Of a stretch of 64,000 nucleotides of DNA, positions 54,840-64,000 are shown piece by piece; positions within the stretch are counted from its first letter, which is position 1, and every line of letters starts with the position of its first letter. Source of the DNA: Topomyia yanbarensis. Taxonomy: Eukaryota; Arthropoda; Insecta; Diptera; Culicidae. The translations under genes were made by a program, and so were the position numbers. The notes under the pieces were generated by a model that made no database searches, was not told where the DNA came from, and was given only the letters and a program-made list of their open reading frames with translations. The stretch covers positions 247,427,209-247,491,208 of the forward strand of contig NC_080672.1 of the NCBI RefSeq assembly GCF_030247195.1. The letters run 5' to 3'.

Positions 54840-57800
54840 GCGGAAATTCCGCACGAAATTTCACACGAAATTTCACTCGAAATTTCACACGGAATTTCGC
54901 AGGAATTTTCACACAGAATTTCGCAAGAAATTTCACATGGAATTTCACACGTAATTTCGCACGGGATTTCGCACAAAATTTCGCAGAGAATTTCGCATGG
55001 AATTTCACTCTAAATTTCATACGGAATTTCTCAGGAAATTTCACACGGAATTTCACACGGAAATTCGCACGGAATTTCGCGCGAAATTTCACAAGAGATT
55101 TGGCGCGAAATTTCACACGGAATTTCGCATGGAATTTCACCCTAAATTTCACACGGAATGTCTCAGGAAATTTCACACAGAATTTCGCGCGAAATTTCAC
55201 ACGGAATTTCGCAGAAATTTCGCACGGAATTTCGCATGAAATTTCGCACGGAATTTCGCATGAAATTTCGCACGGAATTTCGCAAAGGATTGGTGCATGA
55301 AATTTCGCACGGGATTTCGCACAAAATTTCGCATGGAATTTCGCACGGAATTTCGCATGAAATTTCGCACGGAACTTCGCAAGGGATTTCGCACGTAATT
55401 TCGCACGAAATTGCGCGCGTGATTTCGCACGAAACTCCGTACGGAATTTCGATCAAATTTTCGCACGAAATTTTACATGGAATTTCAAACGGAATTTCGC
55501 ACGGAACTTCGCACGAAATTTCGCGCGGAATTTCGCAAGAAATTTCACACGGAATTTCGCACGGGATTTCGCAGGAAATTTCGCACGAAATTCCACACGG
55601 AAATTCGCACAAATTTTCGCACGGAATTTAGAACGAATTTTCGTACAAAATTTTGCACGAAATTTCATACGGGGCGTACGGAATCTCACACGATATTTCG
55701 CACGAATTTTCAAGCGGAATTTCGCATGAAATTTCGAGCGGAATTTTGCACGGAATTTCGCACGGAATTTCGTACTGAATTTCGCACGGAATTTCGCACG
55801 GAATTTCGCAAGGAATTTTGCAGGGATTTTCGCAAAGAATTTCGCACGGAATTTCGCACGAAATTTTGCACGGAATTTCACACGGGATTTCGCACGGAAT
55901 TTCACATGAAATTTCGCATGAAATCTCGCACAGAATTTCGCAAGGAATTTCGAACGGAATATCGCACAAAATTGCGCGCGGGATTTCGCACGAAATTTCG
56001 TACGGAATTTCGAACGAATTTTCGCACGAAATGTTACATGGAATTTCGCGCGGAATTTCACACAAAATTTCGCACGAAATTTCACACGGAATTTCGCACG
56101 GGATTTCGCAGGAAATTTCGTACAGAATTTCGCAAAAAATTTCGCACGAAATTTCGCACGGAATTTCGTACGGAATCTCACACGATATTTCGCACGAATT
56201 TTCGAGCGGAATTTCGCACAAAATTTCGCATGAAATTTCGAGCGGAATTTTGCACGGAATTTCGCAAGGAATTTTGCACGGAATTTCGAACGAAATTTCG
56301 CAAGGAATTTCGCACGAAATTTGGCACGGAATTTCGCCCAAAATTCCGCATGAAAATTCGCACGGAATTTCGCAAGGGATTTCGCACGAAATTTCGCACG
56401 AAATTTCGCACGGAATTTCGTACGGAATTTCGCACGAAATTTTGTACGGAATTTCGCACGAATCATCGCCCAAAATTTCGCACGGAATTTCGCGCGATAT
56501 TTCGTACGGAATTAACACGATATTTCGCACGGAATTTTTCACGAAATCGTGCGAAATTCCACTCGAAAATTCGTGCGAAATTCCGTGCGAAATATCATGC
56601 AAAATTCCGTGCGGAATTACGTGCGAAATTTCGCGCTAAATCCCAAAATTTTGCACGGAATTTCGCAAGAATTTTCGCATGGAATTTAGGACGAAAAATC
56701 GCACGACATTCCATCGCACGAGATTTAGCACAAAATTTCTTGCGAAATTTCATGCGAAATTCCGTGCGAAATTCCATGCGAAATATCGTGCGAAATCCAC
56801 TGTGAAATTCCGTGCGAAATTTCGTACGAAATGCTGTGCAAAATTCCGTGCGAAACTCCTTGCGAAATTTCATGCGAAATTTCGTGCGAATTTACGCGCG
56901 AAATTCCGTGCAAAATTCCGCTCGAAATTTCGTGTGAAATTTCGTGCGAAATTCCACTCGAAAATTCGTGCGAAATTCCGTGCGAAATATCATGCAAAAT
57001 TCCGTGCGGAATTACGTGCCAAATTTCGTGCTAAATCCCGAAATTTTGCACGGAATTTCGCACGAATTTTCGCACGGAATTTCGGACGAAAAATCGCGCG
57101 ATATTCCGGGCGAAATTTTGCACATGATTTAGCACGTAATTTTGTGCGAAATCCCTTGCGAAATTCCCTGCGAAATTTCATGCGTGTGAAATTCCGTGCG
57201 AAATTTCGTACGAAATACTGTGCGAAATTTCGTGTGAAATTCCGTGCGAAATTCCTTGCGAAATTTCATGCGAAAATCCTTGCGAATTTACGCGCGAAAT
57301 TCCGTGCAAAATTTCGCTCGAAATTTCATGCGAAATTTCGTGCGAAATTCCCACTCGAAAATTCGTGCGAAAAATCGTGTGAAATTCCGTACGAAATTTC
57401 GTGCGAAATTCCATGTGAAATTTCGAGAGATATTCCGTGTGAAATTCCGCTCGAAAATTCGTGCGAAATTTTAAAAATCTTGCGAAATTTCGTGCGAAAC
57501 TCCGTGTGAAATTTCGAGCGAAGTTTCGTGCCAAATTTCGTCCAAAATTTCGTGCGAAATTTCATGCGAAATTCCGTGCAAAATTCCGCTCGAAATTTCA
57601 TGCGAAATTCCACTCGAAAATTCGTGCGAAATTCCGTGCGAAATATCGTGTGAAATTCCGTACGAAATTCCGTGCGAAATTCCGTGTGAAATTTCAAGAG
57701 AAATTCCGTGTGAAATTCCGCTCGAAAATTCGTGCGAAATTTTAAAAATCTTGCGAAATTTCGTGCGAAACTCCGTGTGAAATTTCGTCCGAAATTTCGT

Positions 57801-58955
57801 GCGAAATTTCATGCGAAATTCCGTGCGAAATTCAGTGCGAATTACCGTGGAATTTCGCTCAAAATTTCACACAGAATTTCGCACGAAATTTCACACTGAA
57901 TTTCGCGCGGAATTTCCGTTTGCATTTACGCGCGAAATTCCGTACGAAATCTCGCGTGAAATTCCGTGCGAAATCTCGCACGACATTCCGTGTGAAATTC
58001 CCTGCGAAATTTCGTGCGAAATTCCGCGCGAAGTTCCGTGCGAAATTTCGTGTGAAATTCTGTGTGAAATTTCGTGCGAAATTCCGTGTGAAATTTTGAG
58101 CGAAATTCCGTGTGAAATTTCGTTTCCCGTGCGAAATTCTGTGCGAATTTTCGCGCGAAATTCCTTCCGAAATTCCGTACGAAATCTCGCGTGAAATTCC
58201 GTGCGAAATCTCGCACGACATTTTGTGCGAAATTCCGCTTGAAAACTCGTGCGAAATTTCGCACGGAACGTCGTTCGATATTTCTCGCGGAATTTCGCAC
58301 GAAATTTCGCTCGAAACTACACGCGGGATTTCGCACGATATTTTCACACGGAATTTCGCTCGAAAGTTCACACGGAATCTCGCTCGTAATTTCTCGCGGA
58401 ATTTCGCACGAAATTTCACACGGAAATTCGCTCGAAATTCGCGCGGAATTTCACACGAAATTTCACACGGATTTCGCACGAAATTTCACACGGAATTTTG
58501 CACGGAATTTCACACGGAATTTCGCACGGGATTTCGTACGGAATTTCGCACGAATTTTCGCACAAAGTTTCACACGGAATTTCGCATGAAATTTCGCACG
58601 AATTTTCGAGCGGAATTTCGCACGAAATTTAGCATGTAATTTCGAGCGGAATTTTGCACGGAATTTCGCGCGTAAATTCGCACGGAATTTCGCATGAAAT
58701 TTCGCATGATTCTGTGCGAAATTTCGCACGAAATTTCACACGGAATTGCGCTCGAAATTTCACACGGAATTTTGCACGAAACTTCACACGGAATTTTGCA
58801 CGAAACTTCGCGGAATTTCGCGCGAAATATTGCACTGAATTTCCCACGGAATTTCGCACGAAATTTCCCACGGAATTCCGCACGAAATTTCGCACGGGAT
58901 TTCGCACGAAATTTCGCGCAAAACTCCGCATGGAATTACGCACGAAATTTTCATG
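54840..58955. repeat. 4.1-kb 12-bp minisatellite with orientation switches
   Basis: Degenerate copies of ggaatttcgcac (about 340 units). Plus orientation at 54840-56540, mostly inverted (gtgcgaaattcc) at 56550-57845, back to plus at 57850-57915, inverted at 57916-58255, plus again to 58955. Short plus islands occur near 56645-56735 and 57040-57145. Within the inverted part a longer unit recurs at 395 bp (attccactcg-type starts at 56556, 56951, 57346). No frame of the unit contains a stop, which explains many long open frames on both strands; none is a gene. Confidence 0.92.
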
Positions 58956-59915
58956 GTGAAACCAAAAGTTTAACGATGACAGTTCAAAACAACCTTGCCA
59001 TCGTACTTAACAAAAATTTCTATTTTTTCTATCGAAAACTATTTTTGCGAGAGTAGTTTTGTATAATTTATTATATGTATTCAATTACACTATGGCAATT
59101 CGAATTCGACAGTTTACACGACATAATTTCTGTTATTCTTCAGATAGTACAATATGCGCGCCAGTAGAAAAGCTTCGACATTTGTAATGGAGTTCTCGGA
59201 ACGACCTAAAACTTCTATAAATTCCTTAAGATTGTAAAAATTCTTGTATTTGCATGAAGGAAACTGGTCATCCTGGAGACAATCTGACAGAACTTGTTTC
59301 ATATATGTACTAATGATTTCACAGTGGTGCTAGTGTACCATCACCATATGAGTGCCATCGTTGTTCATGACACTATGAAACAAGCAGATTGTACCAGGAC
59401 TGGGCCGTTGCATGATCCGAATTCCTTCATGAATTGCAATAATACCAAGTCCACAACTAAAATGTTATGATCCTGGTTTCGTGCATTATTTACCAACAGG
59501 GTCGTCTTTGGCCGGTTTTCATGTTTTTGTTCAAAGTGTGTTACCGTCTCGACGGAACGAAAACTCTCCAAGTAACCAAACGTTCGGATAATACCTAATA
59601 AGTACAAGCTCACTTTAACTTCTTTGCAAATGGTATTTGGAAGCGGATCAAACCGCTATTAGATTGTTCGGAAAATTACTTAAAACGAAAATATTCTTAT
59701 ATGAACTCTTGATTGAAGGAGTAATGTTTGTTTGAATTGTTTAAGTAAAACAAATAGCTCAACCCCGCTATCTGAAATCGCCCTGCATAAACTTCCACGA
59801 GAACGATTGAAGGAAAATGTGTCTGTAATCAAGGAAATGTAGTTTTCATAAAAAATATTTATATTTTGTTTACGCTACCACGCCTTCAGAAAAAAGAAAA
59901 TATACTGGGACATAC
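58956..59915. other. unassigned; two short minus-strand open frames
   Basis: 59365-59613 (FGYLESFRSVETVTHFEQKH) and 59114-59302 (NLKEFIEVLGRSENSITNVE) read on the minus strand with protein-like composition, and could be one decayed gene or element. I recognise no family and do not call a CDS. Confidence 0.3.
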
Positions 59916-60065
59916 GTTTTTGCCTTTCTCATATAAAAAGGCTATGCAATCACTCTAACTTTCCTACCGAGGCCCGGATAACGGTCCCATAAGATGCTAT
60001 TGAATTTTTAGTTGATCGGTTCCGGAGTTACGGGTAGAAGAATCAAAAATTTTTGGAATATATTC
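59916..60065. repeat. mosquito-type dispersed repeat, partial copy 4 (inverted)
   Basis: Reads tttgcctttctcatataaaa, gaggcccgga and gttccggagttacggg: the reverse complement of the family at 39541-40050 and 40950-41310, with the middle missing. Confidence 0.65.
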
Positions 60066-60677
60066 CAAAGTTTGCATCCATATTCTATGTAAAAATATCT
60101 AACCCCTACGAAGTTTTCGAGATAATTTGGTAAAAAACCCGAGATAATTTGGTAAAAAACTCGGTGATCAATCCGCTTCACCCAAATTTCTAAAAAAATC
60201 AATCATGCGCCCCCCCCCCTCTTACCATACACACCAAAAAATAATGAAATTTAAACGATATGTAAATCAAGACGAAAGTAAACATACAACGATTGAATCC
60301 AAAATTTGATTGAAAATTACGTTAAAATCAATTGGAGCATCAAACAGCATACAATTTTACACTTTCATTCGTGTAATATTACATGTCATTCATTTTACAT
60401 CAGTATTCAAGTAAATATACATTGAAGTGCATTGGTTTTCCGTTTAAAGAAACTGTAATTTTCAATCCACGTGTAAAATTATAATAAAATTCGTTGAAGA
60501 AAGCACGACAAGTCGTGTGTATTTTTGGTGGAACTTAGTATTACATTTATATTCATTCTCCAAATATGTGCATGAAAATAAACTTAAAATTACAAAATAT
60601 TTTTTTCTGTGTAGAGACAACATTGAACTCGAGCTAATTAAATTATTTAAATATTATATAGTTCTGTTTGTTTCAAG
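60066..60677. other. no gene recognised
   Basis: AT-rich, with a duplicated 24-base phrase (gagataatttggtaaaaaac, near 60117-60160) and a C run at 60210-60220. Confidence 0.5.
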
Positions 60678-60679
60678 TA

Positions 60680-61459
60680 GGGTAAGGTGGGGCAAATCCG
60701 ACCGTTGGGTAAACCCGACCCCCCTCTGTTATCGAAAATCGGGAGCACTACACGAACTAATATCAATGTTGTCGTGTAGAGCATCGAAAATAGTCATAAT
60801 GGTGGTATGCCAGCATTTTATTAGTCTACATTGAGATGCTCAAACGACAATAAGTGTGTTTTTACCACTTTTGATTTGATTTTTGTGCATCATCGAATAC
60901 ATGATATTTCTGATTGTTAAAGTGATAGCATACAAATATAAGTGGATTTAAATAAATAGTAGGGTAAATCGGACCGCTTTTTTGTTAAGAGAATGATTAG
61001 TTATCAAATTGAAATATATTTTTATTGTTATTATTTATTATTGTTTTGCACAATGATTCATAATTACAATCGAAAGACACAAAAACGTGATGAATATATG
61101 ATTGAATATATGATTTTGATATTCCAAGATTGACATTGAATTCTATTTTCTTCATGTTACAATTCAATAACATAACATTCATTAATTTATCATAGAAAAA
61201 CCATTAAATTTGGGTAATACCTGTACTAAATCAACCAAACATAAGCGGGTGGGTTTACCCCACCATTTTTGAAAACAGGAAAAATGAACGTTTTCGTAAA
61301 ACGCTTGAATCTCAGTTTTCCCATGATTCGATTAAAATGCTATACATAGAAAGTTGCCCAAAAGTCTAACCTTTAGTTTGGAATATAACTTAATTCGATG
61401 TAAAATGAGAATTTTACAGCCAAGACCATTTGCTAGGTCGGATTTGCCTCACCTTACCC
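60680..61459. mobile_element. MITE with GGGTAAGGTGGGGCAAATCC ends
   Basis: gggtaaggtggggcaaatcc (60680-60699) and ggatttgcctcaccttaccc (ending 61459) differ at one position. Flanked by TA (60678-60679 and 61460-61461). 780 bp, no transposase. The 3' part recurs at 39086-39332. The TA target suggests Tc1/mariner-type mobilisation. Confidence 0.85.
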
Positions 61460-62396
61460 TAAGTCAGCGTCGACATGTTGCTTATCAGGTTCGAGATAAG
61501 CGTGCACTTATATATCACGGTGTGTCTAAAACCATTATTAACTAAAAAATGACCATAAATTTGGCATACGGCATTCGAAAGATACAGAATCCAAGCATCT
61601 TCTCAGTGAATTTCAAAATGATCCATCGAGAGATTCGAGAGAAATGGCGATTTGAAGTTTTATGACACGTTTCATAAGGCTACCAGCAAACACCCACGGG
61701 TTCGGTCCTATCTTTATAAACAAAAAAATATTTGTCTACTTATTTGGTACTTGGCAGTCGAAAGATATAGTAATCAAGTATATCCGCTGCAAGTTTTAAA
61801 ATATTTCATTGACGGAATCGAAAGTTATAACGATTTGAATGCGGTATGCGATTACAGATGGATTTTCCACCAGATTTCAAGCATGAAGCCATGTTTGTCC
61901 ATTGACTATTTAGATCGTTTATACGTGTCGCTGTTTTAAAGAAAAACCTTACCATTTAATTGCACAAATATAATGCCAAAAAGGTGTTATTTATATGCTG
62001 CGATGAAAAAATACGAAAATAGGGTTGTCTACCTAACGTTAACTACAACGTGTAAATTAAAAAAAACTGAATATAGGTTGGAATGTTTACTTAAAAAGGC
62101 CATATCTCAGTAGTTTGTTGACTGACTCTAAATGTTTTTTCATTACTTAACTGGTAGACGTTTTATCAACAATTTTCCTTCAGAAGAATATAAAATAGAG
62201 TTGTCTACCTCAAATAATAGACAATAAAATTGAACTGTATAAATTATCATTATTTAGTGAATATTTTTGTATTAAAAGTGACGGCATGTCCATTTTTATT
62301 CACTAGTTGATTGCAATTGCTGTATACTACAAATTGTGGATATATGAAATGTTGAAACTAACACAGTCGTGATTCGCTGGTTGGATAATTTTTAAC
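61460..62396. other. non-coding, with an old internal duplication
   Basis: About 61561-61656 and 61743-61840 are diverged direct copies (cattcgaaagatacagaatc / cagtcgaaagatatagtaat, each ending near cgatttgaa). The open frame 61652-61939 crosses this and has no motif. Confidence 0.45.
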
Positions 62397-63999
62397 GCTT
62401 TATTTGTTTTATTTGTTTTATTTGGGAGCAGGGAAAAGCCCGCTGGAGCTGAAATCCTTTCAATCTCGCTCTCCAGCAGGCATAAAACCTCCTCATCTTT
62501 TGTACCAACAGATTACAAACATCCAAATGATACCTATAAACGATTCACTATAACTAATACTACGAGTACAATATTTACGCTTACAAACTAACACTGAGAT
62601 TATTATCGATATGACAGGGTATTATGGAACAATCGCTTTACAACATCTCGGGACAAGTGAAAATCAAAGACATTAGAACAACGATTGAATAGACGACACA
62701 TACTAGCAAATGGCTCATTATACCCGTAATTGGTCCTGGCATAAGGTATTCTTAAAAAGGGATGAAATCGAAGACTACGAGGTTGAATATTGAAATCCAC
62801 ATATTGTAGGAGATTAGAGCAATCAATTCGTGATTGTAGCAGATCAGCAATGAAAACAGCTTTAGAGACATCTCGTCGAACGGACAGCAGGTCGAGATTA
62901 ATAAGTTGACAGCGGTCCTGGTAACTCGGGAGGTTTAGTGGATCTCTCCATGGAAGTCGACGAAGAGCGAAACGAATAAATTTGCGTTGAATAGCTTCTA
63001 TGCGCTGGATATCGATTTGGTAATATGGTGCCCAAATAACAGCACCATATTCAAGCGTTGAACGAACCAGAGCACAGTAAAGTGCCTTTAAGCAGTATAT
63101 ATCGTCGAAGTTCTTCGAAACACGAAAAATAAACCCCAGTAACTTAGAGGCCTTGGAAATTGTATATTCTATGTGATCCTTAAAATTCATTTTAGAGTCT
63201 AGTAGAATCCCCCAGTCTTTTACGGATGACTCTCGCTTGAGAATGGTTTGCTAAATCTTGTAGCCATATTTAATTATCGTGCGTTTGCGGGAGAAAGAGA
63301 TAACGGAACATTTTGAAGGATTCAATACCATCCTATTTACGCTGCACCAGTTTGAAAAAATATCCAACTGTGTCTGCAGAAAATCGGTATCTTCAGAATC
63401 TTTGATTAGATGAAATAGTCTGAAGTCGTCGGCGAATGACAACTTAAAGCATTCCAATGAAAAGTTTAAATCATTTAGATAGAGTAAAAATATGAAGGGT
63501 CCAAGATGACTTCCCTGTGGGACCCCAGAGATCACTTCGAATGGCATGGTTGAGCAGTCTCCAATTTTCACAGTCATGTCACGACCAGTCAGATATGACT
63601 GGATCCAAGCCAGAAAGGAACCATTGAACCCAAGCCTATCTGGTGATTTATCTTATCGAAAGCAGCAGAGAAATCGGTATATATGCTGTCAACCTGAAGT
63701 CGTGCTTGTAAGGACTTGATGATGAAAGATGTATAGCAAACAAGGTTTATTGAAGTTGACCGTTTGGGCATAAAACCATGCTGGGTATCAGATATGTATC
63801 TAGAGCAGTTGTGAGTGATGAATTGGAGCACAATAATTTCAAATAGCTTAGATACTGCACATAAGGCAGCTATCCCGCGATAGTTTGATATAACGCATTT
63901 GTTCCCTTTTTTAAACACGGGAAAAATGTAAGAATGTTTCCATGAATCAGGGAAAATTCCCGAACGCAAAGAGGTATTGAATAGTATTGATAATGGCAC
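62397..63999 (-). mobile_element. CR1-type LINE, 3' part
   Basis: Minus strand; continues past the right edge. Reverse transcriptase fragments, a 3' UTR (62426-62602) and a terminal short tandem of aaataaaac (about 62397-62425). Short microsatellite ends instead of poly(A) are typical of CR1-group elements. Confidence 0.8.
62603..63999 (-). pseudogene. CR1-type reverse transcriptase, one frameshift and one stop
   Basis: From the right edge: PDSWKHSYIFPVFKKG, NYRGIAALCAVSKLFE, QHGFMPKRSTSINL and YTDFSAAFDKINH; a frameshift near 63640; then GVPQGSHLGPFIFLLYLNDL and FADDFRL with both catalytic aspartates. A TAG at 63251-63253 interrupts, but the same frame continues with VKDWGILLDSKMNFKDH, LLGFIFRVSKNF and LEYGAVIWAPYY to the stop at 62603-62605. 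No RNase H follows, as expected for CR1. The N-terminus lies beyond the window. Confidence 0.85.
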
Positions 64000-64000
64000 G

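Noticed and set aside
55453..57500. Very long open frames on both strands (up to about 440 codons) with FRTEFRAK, CEIPCEIS and ISHGISHE repeats
   Set aside because: They arise because the 12-bp unit has no stop codon in any of its six frames. Frames overlap on both strands, change with orientation switches, and have no start context or non-repeat sequence.
54840..58955. CRISPR array
   Set aside because: Units are contiguous 12-mers with no unique spacers; the genome is eukaryotic.

Overview
This is a eukaryotic intergenic or heterochromatin-like window made almost entirely of transposable elements, their fragments and simple or minisatellite repeats. I see no host gene that I can name, and no tRNA, rRNA, CRISPR array or bacterial-type operon. 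The mix is I-, R1-, L1- and CR1-type non-LTR elements, BEL/Pao LTR elements, many TA- or TAA-flanked MITEs, and several copies of a short 'taactccgaaaccggaa' / 'actcggccctccgggcc' repeat that I associate with culicine mosquito genomes. A mosquito, probably Aedes-like, is the best guess. That is inference, not proof.

Layout. 3-3223: 3' two-thirds of an I-clade LINE with an open ORF2 and a (TAA)n tail. 4575-5899: a short ORF1-only LINE with its own target-site duplication (TSD). 6.6-11.4 kb: foldback and MITE DNA, including an ~800-bp-arm palindrome (7673-10499) split by an R1-type 3' UTR. 12.35-13.2 kb: possible piggyBac-like 5' end. 13.8-32.0 kb: one decayed BEL/Pao element on the minus strand, used as a landing pad. 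A 6-kb I-clade LINE (14365-20380) sits in its integrase, an L1-like LINE (~21680-27296) in its RNase H, and an R1-like LINE (22867-25200) in the endonuclease of that L1. Three DNA elements (28306-28563, 28739-28991, 30794-31665) are also inside it. 32-43 kb: MITEs, foldbacks and a perfect 46-bp palindrome in AT-rich DNA. 43.4-50 kb: a 12-bp minisatellite joined to an R1 fragment, then a second BEL/Pao element on the plus strand. 50.3-53.8 kb: a two-part PHD-finger ORF (minus), whose 2.6-kb spacer carries six perfect copies of a 15-mer. 54.84-58.96 kb: a 4.1-kb 12-bp minisatellite whose orientation flips repeatedly. 59-62.4 kb: MITEs and unassigned DNA. 62.4-64 kb: 3' end of a CR1-type LINE (minus).

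How the parts relate. The nesting gives relative ages: BEL-1 is oldest, then the L1-like insertion, then the R1-like insertion inside it. The I-clade insertion is independent and young (one nonsense codon and one frameshift in 6 kb). Strongest structural evidence: TSDs tggtatgaag (I element), ccggcgatt (R1), aaattaagg (ORF1-only LINE) and attgacat (hAT-type MITE). Most open frames elsewhere are shadows, especially in the 12-bp arrays, where the repeat unit contains no stop in any of six frames.
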